This document shows positions 1 through 9,419 of a DNA stretch of 64,000 bases, one piece after another. Below the pieces are notes generated by a model, which was not told the DNA's origin, made no database searches, and was given only the letters and a program-made list of their open reading frames with translations. Positions within the stretch are counted from its first letter, which is position 1. Each line of letters opens with the position of its first letter. Origin of the DNA: Pseudomonas shahriarae (GTDB lineage: Bacteria > Pseudomonadota > Gammaproteobacteria > Pseudomonadales > Pseudomonadaceae); NCBI RefSeq assembly GCF_014268455.2, contig NZ_CP077085.1, forward strand, positions 4,133,001 through 4,197,000. Reading direction: 5' to 3'. A program made the translations under genes and the position numbers.

Positions 1-100
1 GCACTGGCAGGCCGGCATCGCCGATCACCAGGATGTCGCCATGACCAAGGGAGGCGATCAGCCGCGACAGGGCAATATTGAGCAATGGGGTCTTTTTCAT
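1..100 (-). CDS. rbsD: D-ribose pyranase, partial (N-terminal end only)
   Basis: Only the first 33 codons are in the window. The translation starts [20 protein letters not shown] and continues into a [16 protein letters not shown] stretch, typical of the N-terminus of RbsD, including the conserved His near residue 20. RbsD interconverts the pyranose and furanose forms of ribose before phosphorylation. Its ATG overlaps the rbsK TGA in an ATGA junction, so the two are translationally coupled at the end of the ribose operon. The gene continues beyond base 1. Confidence 0.9.
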   Translation of the reverse strand, partial: MKKTPLLNIALSRLIASLGHGDILVIGDAGLPV

Positions 101-1014
101 GGGCGAACAAAGCCTTGGACGTCATGCAGCGTAGGAATAGAGGGTTGGGCTCCGGCGCGGGTGACCGACAGGGCCGCCGCGACCTGGCCAAACCGGATGG
201 CCTCGGCCTCGCTCTGGCCGCTGGCCAGCGCTGCCGCAAAGCCACCGACAAAGGTGTCGCCTGCCGCCGTGGTATCCACGGCCTGCACTTTGGGCGCCAA
301 CAGGTGCTCGAACCCTTGACCATCGGCGAACAGCGCCCCCTGCGAACCCAGGGTCACGATGACCTTGCCCGCCCCGGCTTTGAGCAGATGGGTCGCCGCA
401 ACCTTGGCGGAGTCCAGGGAATCGACCGGCACCCCGCTCAAGGCCGATGCTTCACTTTCGTTGGGGATCAGGTAGTCAATGCAGGCGTACCAGTCTGCCG
501 GCAGCGGGCCGCTGGCGGGCGCCGGGTTGAGGATCACCGTCTTGCCCAACTCACGGCCACGCTTGAGGGCATACCCCACGGTGTCCATGGGCACTTCGAG
601 CTGGCAGACAATCACCTCGGCCGCCTGCAGCACGGCGTCGAACGCCAACAGCGACGCGGGGGTCAGTTGGCCGTTGCTGCCGGCCACAATCACGATCGCA
701 TTCTGACTGCTGTCATCCACCACAATCAGCGCGACACCACTGGAACCCGGCACCTCACTGACGGCCTGACAGTCGATCCCTTCCACCAGCAATGCATCGC
801 GCAATTGAGCGCCGTAGGCATCGCTGCCTATGCAGCCGATCATCGCAACCTCAGCCCCCAGGCGCGCCGCAGCGACCGCCTGATTGGCGCCCTTGCCGCC
901 CGGGACAGTGGCAAACGACTGGCCAACCAGGGTCTCACCGCCGCGAGGCAGCCGGCTGGCCCGGGTCACCAGGTCCATGTTTAAACTGCCTACTACCACT
1001 ACTGTTGCTGGCAT
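97..1014 (-). CDS. rbsK: Ribokinase
   Basis: A 305-residue PfkB-family sugar kinase that phosphorylates D-ribose to ribose 5-phosphate in the cytoplasm. The N-terminal strand [12 protein letters not shown] is followed by the substrate motif [15 protein letters not shown] (about residues 39-53). The C-terminal signature [14 protein letters not shown] carries the anion hole and the catalytic base, Asp253. The length matches E. coli RbsK (309). It sits between rbsR and rbsD and overlaps rbsD by four bases, which supports ribose specificity over other PfkB substrates. Confidence 0.95.
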   Translation of the reverse strand: MPATVVVVGSLNMDLVTRASRLPRGGETLVGQSFATVPGGKGANQAVAAARLGAEVAMIGCIGSDAYGAQLRDALLVEGIDCQAVSEVPGSSGVALIVVDDSSQNAIVIVAGSNGQLTPASLLAFDAVLQAAEVIVCQLEVPMDTVGYALKRGRELGKTVILNPAPASGPLPADWYACIDYLIPNESEASALSGVPVDSLDSAKVAATHLLKAGAGKVIVTLGSQGALFADGQGFEHLLAPKVQAVDTTAAGDTFVGGFAAALASGQSEAEAIRFGQVAAALSVTRAGAQPSIPTLHDVQGFVRP

Positions 1015-1036
1015 ACGTCAATACTCATCAATTCGT

Positions 1037-2059
1037 TCAGCGGTTTGAGGCAAACACAGCAGCCAACGGCGCCGTTGACTCACGCAAGACAATGCTCGGC
1101 GTGACAATGCGCTGGTCAACCGGCAATTGCGGTGTCGCAATCCGTCGCAGTAACAACTCCGCCGCCGTTTCCCCCAATTGCAGGATCGACTGACCCACAG
1201 TGGTCAACGCGGGGTACACATAGCGGCTCATTTGAATGTCATCAAAACCAATCACCGACAGCTCGTCGGGTACCCGCAGGTTGCGCTCGGCGGCCGCCCG
1301 CAATACGCCGAAACCGATCATGTCGTTGCCGGCAAATATCGCGCTGGGCGGGTTGTCTGCCAGCAACTGCACCGCCGCCCCATAGCCACCGGTGCTGGTG
1401 AAATCGCTTTCCAGCACGCGACTGGCGGGCACCGCGATCCCGGCCTCCTGCAACGCACGCTGGTAGCCGGCCAGGCGCATCTGCGCCACACGGGTATGGG
1501 CGGGCCCGCCAATACAGGCGATATCCCGGTGCCCCAGCGCCACTAAATGCCGGGTCGCCAGGTAGGCGCCCTGCTCGTGGTCAATGCGCACCAGGTCCAC
1601 ATCCACGCCTTCCAGGCCCCGGTCGACAATGACCATGGGCGTGCGCACGCCTTTCAAGCCAGCGGCCAGGCCATCGTCATCACCACCGACGGAGGTGACG
1701 ATCAAGCCGTCGACACGCTTCTCCAGCAACACCCGCAAATAGTTGCGCTGTTTCTCGGCGTTATCGTCGGAATTGCACAGGATCACGCAGTAGCCATTGC
1801 GCTCGCAGTAATCCTCGATGCCCCTGGCCAGCTCCGCGAAATACGGGTTGAGGCTGTTGGGCACCAGCAGGCCGATGGTCGCCGTGGTCTTGGCCTTCAG
1901 CGAACGGGCGACCGCGCTGGGCACATAGTCCAACTGCTTGATCGCGGCTTCGACCTTGAGTCGCACGGGCTCGCTGACCGGGCGTGTCCTGTTCACCACA
2001 TGGGACACTGTGGTGTAGGAAATCCCCGCAAGCGCCGCCACATCCTTGATGGTTGCCAT
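1037..2059 (-). CDS. rbsR: LacI-family ribose operon repressor
   Basis: A 340-residue LacI/GalR regulator. Residues 1-25 form the helix-turn-helix (MATIKDVAALAGISYTTVSH) and are followed by the hinge helix region (VPSAVARSLKAKTTATIG) and a periplasmic-binding-protein-like effector domain. It lies inside the rbs operon, between rbsC (2 bp gap) and rbsK, so it should be autoregulated with the transport genes. Its likely target is the palindrome at 5686-5699 in front of rbsB. The ribose assignment rests on position and family. Confidence 0.92.
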   Translation of the reverse strand: MATIKDVAALAGISYTTVSHVVNRTRPVSEPVRLKVEAAIKQLDYVPSAVARSLKAKTTATIGLLVPNSLNPYFAELARGIEDYCERNGYCVILCNSDDNAEKQRNYLRVLLEKRVDGLIVTSVGGDDDGLAAGLKGVRTPMVIVDRGLEGVDVDLVRIDHEQGAYLATRHLVALGHRDIACIGGPAHTRVAQMRLAGYQRALQEAGIAVPASRVLESDFTSTGGYGAAVQLLADNPPSAIFAGNDMIGFGVLRAAAERNLRVPDELSVIGFDDIQMSRYVYPALTTVGQSILQLGETAAELLLRRIATPQLPVDQRIVTPSIVLRESTAPLAAVFASNR

Positions 2060-2062
2060 GGC

Positions 2063-3040
2063 TTAGCCCCGCCGACTGGCGCGTTGACTGCGGTAGGTGT
2101 CGAGCACCACGGCAATCACGATAACGGCGCCGGTAATGATGCGTTTGGTCGGCTCGGTCGCACCGATCTGCGCCAGACCGGCCGCCAATACAGAAATAAT
2201 CAGCACCCCAAAGAATGTACTGATCACCGAGCCACGCCCGCCCATCAGGCTGGTGCCGCCGATCACCACTGCGGCAATCACCTGCAGCTCCAGGCCTGAG
2301 CCAGCGTTCGGGTCGGCCGCTTCCAGGCGCGAAATCTGGAACAGCGCCGCCACCCCAGCCAGCAGCCCCATCAGGCTGAACACCAGGATTTTGTAGGGTT
2401 TTGGATTGATACCCGCCAGGCGCACCGCCTCTTCATTGGTGCCGATGCCGATCAGGTAGCGACCAAACACGGTACGCGTCAGTACCGCGTGGGCCACGAT
2501 AATCACCAGCAACGCAATGATGAACGACGGCGAGATACCAAAGGCCACCGGGTTGGACAGCCAGGCAAAGGAGTCACCGATATAGGCAGTGCGCGACCCG
2601 GTCATCTGGTAGGCCGCACCACGGGCCATTTCCAGCACCCCCAGGGACACAATGAACGACGGAATCCGCCAGGCCACGGTGATCGAGCCGGTGATGGTGC
2701 CGGCCAGTGCCGCGCAGCCCATGCCGAGCAAGGCTGCGGGTATCACGCTCCAGCCCCAGCCGAGGATCGCCACGCTGACCGCAGACGCGGCCAGGGCCAA
2801 TACCGAGCCCACCGACAGGTCAATGCCGCCGATGATCAGGATGAACGTCATGCCCACCGCCAATACCATCAGGTCGGGAATCTGGTTGGCAATGGTGCTG
2901 AAGGTGCCATAGGACCAAAAGTGGCTGCTCAGCGCCGAGAACAGCGCAATCATCGCCAGCAATGCACCAGCCAGACCCAGATAGGTGCCCAGGCCGTAGA
3001 AATTACCGCCGGCTTTGGCGGTTGGAGTTGCTGTTTTCAT
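2063..3040 (-). CDS. rbsC: Ribose ABC transporter permease
   Basis: A 325-residue polytopic inner-membrane protein of the RbsC/XylH family, with about eight to ten hydrophobic segments. The family's conserved cytoplasmic loop that contacts the ATPase is visible (ARLAGINPKPYKILVFSLMG context, about residues 210-230), as is GGIDLSVGSVLAL (about residues 71-83). It forms the import channel with RbsA and the periplasmic RbsB. Its start overlaps the rbsA stop by four bases. Confidence 0.94.
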   Translation of the reverse strand: MKTATPTAKAGGNFYGLGTYLGLAGALLAMIALFSALSSHFWSYGTFSTIANQIPDLMVLAVGMTFILIIGGIDLSVGSVLALAASAVSVAILGWGWSVIPAALLGMGCAALAGTITGSITVAWRIPSFIVSLGVLEMARGAAYQMTGSRTAYIGDSFAWLSNPVAFGISPSFIIALLVIIVAHAVLTRTVFGRYLIGIGTNEEAVRLAGINPKPYKILVFSLMGLLAGVAALFQISRLEAADPNAGSGLELQVIAAVVIGGTSLMGGRGSVISTFFGVLIISVLAAGLAQIGATEPTKRIITGAVIVIAVVLDTYRSQRASRRG

Positions 3041-4590
3041 GGGTTTGTCCTGGGCGCGGCTTCGTTGAGCAACGCATCACGTTTCTGATAGCCGGCAAAT
3101 GCGGCAGCAAGCAATTCATCCTGGGTCCAGCTGGCACGCTCGAAGGTCTCGATCAAGCGCCCGGCAGACAGCACACCGATGCGGTCACAGATCAGCATCA
3201 GCTCCCGCAGGTCGCTGGACACCACCACCAGCGCCTTGCCCTGACGAGTCAAGTCACCCAGCAGCGCATAGATATCAAACTTGGCACCCACGTCGATGCC
3301 ACGGGTGGGTTCATCAAACAGCATCACTGCGCAATCACGCTCCAGCCAGCGGCCGATCACCACTTTCTGCTGATTGCCGCCCGACAACTCAGACACCAAT
3401 TGCGCCGGGCTGGAGCTGCGGATACGCATGGCGTCAATCTGCCGCTTGGCCAGGGCCGTTTCGTCGCGCCCATTGACCAGGCCGGCGCTGGACACCTTGG
3501 CCATATTGCCCAGGGCCGTGTTGGCGCTGATGGACTGGCTCAACAACAGGCCCTCGCCCTTGCGATCCTCGGTAATCAAGGCAATGCCATGGCCTACTGC
3601 ATCCACCGGCGAACGAATGCTCACCACCCGGGCCGGCGAGCCGAGGGCTACCGTGCCACTGTCGGCCAGGTCGGCACCAAAGATCAGGCGCAGCAACTCC
3701 GTACGGCCGGCGCCGATCAAACCCGAGATGCCGTAGATTTCACCGGCTCGCACTTCAAAGGACACGTCGCGAACCTTGTCCGCTCGGGTCAGGCCCTTGA
3801 CCGTCAATGCCGGCGCGCCGATGGTGCGCGGACCTAGGTCGATGTGCTCACCCAGCTCACGACCGACCATCAACGTGACCAGTTGTTCGCTGTTGTAATT
3901 GGCCATCGGTTCGACACACACCAACTGGCCGTCACGCAGCACTGCAATGCGTTGGGCTACCCGTGCCAGCTCTTCCAGTCGATGGGAAATATAGATAATT
4001 GCCACGCCCCGGGCCTGCAGGCGGGTAATTTGCTGGAACAGCATCTCGACTTCACGGGCGGTGAGCATCGCCGTCGGTTCGTCGAGGATCAGCACATGGC
4101 AATCGCCGATCAGGTTGCGGGCGATCTCGACCATCTGCTGATGGCCAATGCCCAGGCTGCCGACCAGGGTGTCCGGGTCAATGGCATCCAGGCCCACGTG
4201 TGCCATGGCCTCAATCGCGGCCTGGCGCAACTGCTTGCGGCTGATCCAGCCACCGCGGTTGGGCAGGTTATCGAGGAACAGGTTTTCGGCCACGGTCAGG
4301 GTCGGCAGCAGGTTGAGCTCCTGCATCACCATACGGATCCCCTGCTTTTCCGCCTGGGTCCGGCTGGCGGGGGTGTATGCCTGACCATTGAACTGCATCT
4401 GGCCAGTGGTTGGCGTGACCAGACCGCCGATGATCTTCGACAAGGTGCTTTTGCCCGCGCCATTCTCACCGGTCAACGCCAGCACCTCGCCGCGATTAAG
4501 CGTCAGGGTGATGTCGGACAGGACGGGCTGGGCATAGGTCTTACCGATACCACTGACCGAGAGGACAGGGGTCGGTGCGGAAGATGACAT
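3037..4590 (-). CDS. rbsA: Ribose ABC transporter ATP-binding protein
   Basis: A 517-residue protein with two tandem ABC modules. The first has Walker A GENGAGKST and Walker B LDEPTA. The second has a degenerate P-loop (GLIGAGRTELLR), the signature LSGGNQQKV and FDEPTRGIDVG, the usual asymmetry of sugar importers such as RbsA and MglA. The ATG at 4588-4590 is preferred over an upstream in-frame start (4617) because GGAG lies 8 bases before it and the upstream codons fall inside the intercistronic hairpin. Confidence 0.94.
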   Translation of the reverse strand: MSSSAPTPVLSVSGIGKTYAQPVLSDITLTLNRGEVLALTGENGAGKSTLSKIIGGLVTPTTGQMQFNGQAYTPASRTQAEKQGIRMVMQELNLLPTLTVAENLFLDNLPNRGGWISRKQLRQAAIEAMAHVGLDAIDPDTLVGSLGIGHQQMVEIARNLIGDCHVLILDEPTAMLTAREVEMLFQQITRLQARGVAIIYISHRLEELARVAQRIAVLRDGQLVCVEPMANYNSEQLVTLMVGRELGEHIDLGPRTIGAPALTVKGLTRADKVRDVSFEVRAGEIYGISGLIGAGRTELLRLIFGADLADSGTVALGSPARVVSIRSPVDAVGHGIALITEDRKGEGLLLSQSISANTALGNMAKVSSAGLVNGRDETALAKRQIDAMRIRSSSPAQLVSELSGGNQQKVVIGRWLERDCAVMLFDEPTRGIDVGAKFDIYALLGDLTRQGKALVVVSSDLRELMLICDRIGVLSAGRLIETFERASWTQDELLAAAFAGYQKRDALLNEAAPRTNP

Positions 4591-4604
4591 AAGAAAATCT
4601 CCAG

Positions 4605-4629
4605 GCGCCCGCTCCATGTGAGCGGGCGC
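4605..4629 (-). promoter_or_regulatory. Hairpin between rbsB and rbsA
   Basis: A perfect 10-bp inverted repeat (gcgcccgctc / gagcgggcgc) with a 5-base loop lies between the rbsB stop and the rbsA ribosome binding site. There is no T-run, so it looks like an mRNA 3'-end stabiliser or partial attenuator. Such a hairpin would keep binding protein levels above those of the ATPase and permease, which is common in ABC importer operons. Confidence 0.65.
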
Positions 4630-4648
4630 TGTAGTGCGCGGCCAGGGG

Positions 4649-5608
4649 TTATTGCTTGAGGACGAGCTCTACCGGCGTTTCGATCACGCCGTCCACGGAC
4701 TCGACTTTTTCGCCCTTGACCAGCTTCAGCGCATTCTGGATACCAAATACGGCTTGCTGGGCAGCCGCCTGGTCGGCGGTGGCCAGGACGCGACCGTCGT
4801 TGAGCATCGGCTTGATCGCAGCGATGTTGTCGTAGCCAACCACTTGGACCTTGCCCGCCATGCCCGCTGCGCGCACCGCTGAAACGGCGCCCAGGGCCAT
4901 GTTGTCGTTACCGGCCAGCAGCGCCTTGAGGTCCGGGTATTCGCTCAACATGGCCGCCGCCACCTTGTTGCCCTGGTCGATTTCCCAGTTACCGGACTGC
5001 ACGGACACAATCTTCATACCGGCCGCACCCATGGCGTCCTTGAACCCGGCGGTGCGTTGCTGGGCATTGGTGGTGGTCGGGACGCCTTCGATAATGCCGA
5101 CTTTATCGCCACTCGCCAGCTGTTTGGCCAGGTACTCGCCGACCAGACGCGAACCCTTGCGGTTATCCGGGCCTACAAAGGGAACCTCGAGGTTTTTGCT
5201 TTTCAACACTTCAGGGTCCAGGCGGTTATCAATGTTGACCACCTTGATCCCGGCATCGGAGGCTTTCTTCAGCACGTTGACCAACGCCTTGGAGTCGGCG
5301 GGTGCGATGACGATTGCGTTGACTTTGGCGAGGATCATCTGGTTGACGATATCAATCTGCGCCGAGGTATCGGTTTCGTTCTTGATCCCGTTGGTGATCA
5401 TGTCGAAATCGGCGGCATGGGCTTTCTGATAGTCCTTGGCACCGTCTTGCATGGTGACGAAAAACTCATTGGCCAGGGATTTCATCACCAGGCCGACCTT
5501 GGGTTTGGCGGCGGTGTCATCAGCGAATGCAGAGGAGAGAGGCAGGGCAGCGGATGCGGCAGCCAGCACGGCGGCAGCAAGCAAACGTCCAGCGAATGGA
5601 AGCTTCAT
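4649..5608 (-). CDS. rbsB: Ribose-binding periplasmic protein
   Basis: A 319-residue substrate-binding protein. It has a Sec signal peptide at residues 1-29 (MKLPFAGRLLAAAVLAAASA ... AFA) followed by a type I periplasmic-binding fold that begins KPKVGLVMKSLANEFF. NAIVIAPADSKALV and GNDNMALGAVSA are typical of the RbsB family. It delivers ribose to RbsAC, and as first gene of the operon it is probably the most highly expressed. Confidence 0.94.
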   Translation of the reverse strand: MKLPFAGRLLAAAVLAAASAALPLSSAFADDTAAKPKVGLVMKSLANEFFVTMQDGAKDYQKAHAADFDMITNGIKNETDTSAQIDIVNQMILAKVNAIVIAPADSKALVNVLKKASDAGIKVVNIDNRLDPEVLKSKNLEVPFVGPDNRKGSRLVGEYLAKQLASGDKVGIIEGVPTTTNAQQRTAGFKDAMGAAGMKIVSVQSGNWEIDQGNKVAAAMLSEYPDLKALLAGNDNMALGAVSAVRAAGMAGKVQVVGYDNIAAIKPMLNDGRVLATADQAAAQQAVFGIQNALKLVKGEKVESVDGVIETPVELVLKQ

Positions 5609-5685
5609 GGGTTCACTCCGATCTTATGATTATTGTGAGCAACGCCTGCACATTCACTTCACTCACCGAGTGCCGTGAAACACCT

Positions 5686-5699
5686 CGCAAACGTTTGCG
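5686..5699. promoter_or_regulatory. LacI-family operator (probable RbsR site)
   Basis: A perfect 14-bp palindrome, cgcaaacgtttgcg, lies 78 bp upstream of the rbsB start. It has the central CG and AAACGTTT core typical of LacI/GalR-type operators (compare the PurR/CcpA-like consensus). The only LacI-type gene nearby is rbsR in the same operon, so autorepression relieved by ribose is the simplest reading. Confidence 0.8.
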
Positions 5700-5890
5700 C
5701 TAAACAAACTATGCGAAGGCTGCCGAATTTTGTCAACGAAAGAAAAGGGCTTTTTCTTCGTTGGCTCTACCTCCTGCCCTACAGCTCGACCAGCTCCTGG
5801 CTAAACATCCGGGCTGGGTGATCGTTCTCTAAAAACGACAGATCGGCAGGCACACCTCAGAAGGATGCTGCTGATTTTCCCAGGGTGATT

Positions 5891-5904
5891 TTCGGACAAC
5901 CGAA
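5891..5904. promoter_or_regulatory. AauR-type activator site upstream of ansB
   Basis: The sequence ttcggacaaccgaa is a perfect match to TTCGG-N4-CCGAA, the inverted repeat described for the response regulator AauR of the acidic amino acid system in Pseudomonas putida. It lies about 120 bp upstream of the sigma-54 promoter, the usual place for an enhancer. A second, imperfect element with two direct TTCGGA copies follows at 5922-5935. Confidence 0.75.
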
Positions 5905-5982
5905 CACCACAGCCTCCTGCGTTCGGATATTCGGACACGAGCTGAAGCCAAGAGATCACGCAGCATCAAAAAATATGATTTA

Positions 5983-5995
5983 AATCAACAAGTTA
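5983..5995 (+). promoter_or_regulatory. IHF binding site
   Basis: The sequence aatcaacaagtta matches the IHF consensus WATCAR-N4-TTR at every defined position. It lies between the AauR-type site and the -24/-12 promoter, where IHF bends DNA to bring an enhancer-bound activator to sigma-54 polymerase. It overlaps a near-ANR half-palindrome (5975-5988), noted separately. Confidence 0.65.
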
Positions 5996-5996
5996 A

Positions 5997-7214
<1,218 letters not shown>

Positions 7215-7243
7215 GTTACTGACACACCGCTAACACCCTTGTA

Positions 7244-7280
7244 GGCGCCGACAGGGACAACAGGTCGTTGTCGGCTCCTG
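7244..7280 (+). terminator. Hairpin terminator after ansB
   Basis: An inverted repeat (aggcgccgaca / tgtcggctcct, 10 of 11 paired) with a 15-base loop lies 30 bp after the ansB stop. The run of A after it makes it weak as a classical terminator on the plus strand. It also resembles a half REP element. Confidence 0.45.
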
Positions 7281-7373
7281 CAAAAAATCCTCGCTGTACA
7301 CCAATCCGCGTAAACCGTTGTCACACGGACTTCTTGAATTTTAAGCAGTTGCGAATTTACTCACAGTTAAATA

Positions 7374-7389
7374 CTGTATGTTCGTACAG
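7374..7389. promoter_or_regulatory. LexA (SOS) box
   Basis: The sequence ctgtatgttcgtacag is a perfect CTG-N10-CAG LexA operator with the typical TAT/GTA flanks. It lies 18 bp before the GTG start of the DUF1654 gene, so LexA would block that promoter. An ATG inside the box (7378) is in frame with the gene but has no ribosome binding site and is not used here as the start. Confidence 0.85.
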
Positions 7390-7407
7390 CTAATTAAGGA
7401 CTCCTCC

Positions 7408-7659
7408 GTGGCCAAGCCCTCCTCTGCAGCACCGACACCGCCCGACGCCTATCAACGCCTGGCGATCCGTGTGCAAAAAATCATCAATTCCACCAACGCC
7501 CAAAAAAACAAGGCCGCGTTGATTTTCCGTTTGCCGGAGGAACCCGAGGACGAGTGGGCACGACTACTGGAGGAAATCGCAGAAAACGACAACGTCACCC
7601 TCGCTTATCGCGATGATGGCGGCGTGCAGATTTTCTGGGTCGTACCGAAGGAAGATTGA
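7408..7659 (+). CDS. DUF1654 family protein, SOS-controlled
   Basis: An 83-residue protein of the Pseudomonas-restricted DUF1654 family. The GTG start at 7408 is chosen because AAGGA lies seven bases upstream and the alternative ATG (7378) is within the LexA box. The sequence holds a YQRLAIRVQKIINS helix, a KNKAALIFRLPEEPEDEWARL core and a C-terminal VQIFWVVPKED. No enzymatic motif is visible and its function is unknown. Only 4 bp separate it from endA, so both are probably induced by DNA damage from one promoter. Confidence 0.85.
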   Translation: MAKPSSAAPTPPDAYQRLAIRVQKIINSTNAQKNKAALIFRLPEEPEDEWARLLEEIAENDNVTLAYRDDGGVQIFWVVPKED

Positions 7660-7663
7660 GTCA

Positions 7664-8353
7664 ATGAGTGTCCGTTTTATCGCCCTGTTCTGTGTTTTTT
7701 TTGCTACTGCCGCCCACGCCCAAGCCCCACGTACCTTCAGTGAAGCCAAGAAAATCGCCTGGAAACTCTACGCCCCGCAATCCACTGAGTTCTATTGCGG
7801 CTGCAAGTACACGGGTAACCGGGTCGACCTGAAAGCCTGCGGCTACGTTCCGCGTAAAAACGCCAACCGGGCGGCGCGCATCGAGTGGGAGCACATTGTC
7901 CCGGCCTGGCAGATCGGCCATCAACGCCAGTGCTGGCAAGACGGCGGACGCAAGAACTGCACGCGCACCGACACCGTCTTCAAACGCGCTGAAGCTGACC
8001 TGCACAACCTGGTACCGAGCATCGGCGAGGTCAATGGCGATCGCAACAACTTCAGTTTTGGCTGGTTGCCGGTGCAGAGCGGGCAATATGGTTCATGCCT
8101 GACCCAGGTGGACTTCAAGGCCAAGAAAGTCATGCCCAGGCCATCCATCCGCGGCATGATCGCCCGTACTTATTTCTACATGAGTAAACAATACGGCTTG
8201 CGCCTGTCGAAACAGGACCGCCAACTGTATGAAGCCTGGAACCGTACCTATCCCGTGCAGCCCTGGGAGCGCCAGCGCAATCAAACCGTAGCCTGCGTGA
8301 TGGGGCGTGGTAATGAGTTCGTCGGCCCGGTGAACCTGAAAGCCTGCGGATAA
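7664..8353 (+). CDS. endA: Endonuclease I (EndA/NucM type), exported
   Basis: A 229-residue secreted or periplasmic non-specific endonuclease. A signal peptide covers about residues 1-19 (MSVRFIALFCVFFATAAHA). The endonuclease I core includes RIEWEHIVPAWQIG with the catalytic His of a beta-beta-alpha metal site, and EVNGDRNNFSFG with the metal-binding Asn. Several Cys pairs (CGCKY, CWQDGGRKNC) fit periplasmic disulfides. The ATG at 7664 is 4 bp after the DUF1654 stop, which places this nuclease under the LexA box at 7374. Such control is unusual for a periplasmic nuclease. Confidence 0.92.
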   Translation: MSVRFIALFCVFFATAAHAQAPRTFSEAKKIAWKLYAPQSTEFYCGCKYTGNRVDLKACGYVPRKNANRAARIEWEHIVPAWQIGHQRQCWQDGGRKNCTRTDTVFKRAEADLHNLVPSIGEVNGDRNNFSFGWLPVQSGQYGSCLTQVDFKAKKVMPRPSIRGMIARTYFYMSKQYGLRLSKQDRQLYEAWNRTYPVQPWERQRNQTVACVMGRGNEFVGPVNLKACG

Positions 8354-8359
8354 ACATGA

Positions 8360-8379
8360 GCGGGATCCACGGATCCCGC
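8360..8379. terminator. Bidirectional hairpin between endA and the SPOR lipoprotein gene
   Basis: A perfect 9-bp stem (gcgggatcc / ggatcccgc) lies between two convergent genes and could end transcription from both sides. No strong T-run is present. Confidence 0.5.
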
Positions 8380-8390
8380 CAACCACCGTA

Positions 8391-8765
8391 TTACGGGCGG
8401 GCCTTGTGCTCGATCACCAGCGACTCGGCGTCGGTCTTCTTCTTTTTCACCAGTCTTTCCTGCAACTGAACCTGGCGAGCCTCAGCCTCGGCCTTGCTGG
8501 CGAACGGCCCCAGCAGCACCAGATCCTTGCCGTCTTCCTTGGCCAGATAGAATGTGAAGCCGTTTTCCAGCAACCAGGCGGTCAGGTCGGTCAGCGCCTG
8601 TAATTTATTGTCGGGCGAGCGCACCAGGATATCCCACTGCACAGCGGCAACCGCAGGAGCCTGGGCCTTGGCGGCTTCAGCCTTGTCTCGGGGGGTGTCG
8701 AGATTGGGCCCCTCACCGCATCCGGCCAACGCCAATACCACAATTGCCATCGCTACTTTACGCAC
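8391..8765 (-). CDS. SPOR-domain lipoprotein, small
   Basis: A 124-residue protein with a lipoprotein signal peptide (MRKVAMAIVVLALAGCGEGP; lipobox LAGC, Cys16). A C-terminal SPOR-like fold spans about residues 42-118: VQWDILVRSPDNKLQALTDL, then GFTFYLAKEDGKDLVLLGPF. SPOR domains bind denuded septal peptidoglycan. The Lys-rich tail (ERLVKKKKTD) is unusual. It is monocistronic, convergent with endA and divergent from rsmE. Its specific role is unknown. Confidence 0.8.
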   Translation of the reverse strand: MRKVAMAIVVLALAGCGEGPNLDTPRDKAEAAKAQAPAVAAVQWDILVRSPDNKLQALTDLTAWLLENGFTFYLAKEDGKDLVLLGPFASKAEAEARQVQLQERLVKKKKTDAESLVIEHKARP

Positions 8766-9013
8766 TGCCCTGCCCCTTTAAGGTTCAAAGAGGCAACTTT
8801 ATCATTCACTGTCTATTCTGGCCGTCATAAACGTTGGCTTAAACATTGCGAAGGATGTTTCCCAGACCTGTATGATGGCGCCATGGGAATTAATGCCGCC
8901 TCCATGCGTCCTAAAAGAGGCAGCCACAGGGAAGCGCTTCACAGTAAGCTACACATAACCGACATCCGCCCTGTTAGAAACATGCGTCCTTCAAAGCAAT
9001 CAAGGAGAAGTCC

Positions 9014-9208
9014 ATGCTGATACTCACCCGCAAAGTCGGTGAAAGCATAAATATCGGTGATGACATTACGATCACCATTCTGGGCGTTAGCGGCCAGCAA
9101 GTAAGAATCGGCATCAATGCTCCCAAGGATGTTGCCGTGCATCGCGAAGAGATTTACCAGCGCATCCAGGCAGGCCTGACTGCACCGGACAAACGCGAAA
9201 TACCTTGA
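9014..9208 (+). CDS. rsmE: CsrA-family RNA-binding regulator RsmE
   Basis: A 64-residue CsrA homologue that represses translation by binding GGA motifs near ribosome binding sites, downstream of Gac/Rsm small RNAs. It starts [20 protein letters not shown]. The RNA-contacting residues Leu4 and Arg44 (VAVHREEIY) are intact. The C-terminal AGLTAPDK extension matches RsmE of fluorescens pseudomonads, not RsmA (ERCAESLIIGD-type N-terminus). Its own leader has GGA triplets, one within the ribosome binding site (aaggagaag), consistent with autoregulation. Confidence 0.92.
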   Translation: MLILTRKVGESINIGDDITITILGVSGQQVRIGINAPKDVAVHREEIYQRIQAGLTAPDKREIP

Positions 9209-9419
9209 AGCCTCCCCAGTAGCCAGCCCGCTCGTCCCCTGTAACGGCTGGCGAAAGCCCCCTTGGCCTGTCTACGGTATCCCGTGATCAGCGCAGCTCG
9301 CGCCAGGCCCTGCCACCGGTTGTCAGCATGCAGGTTCAGCCACGGAACTTGCTGACCGTATCGCAGACAAACCCCTCCAGGAACGTAACAAAACCTTACA
9401 GTGCCTTCGGAGCGCGTTG

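Noticed and set aside
5975..5988. Near-palindrome atgatttaaatcaa resembling an ANR/FNR box upstream of ansB
   Set aside because: It differs from TTGAT-N4-ATCAA at the first base and overlaps a perfect IHF site in the expected place for a sigma-54 promoter. The IHF reading explains it better, although oxygen control cannot be excluded.
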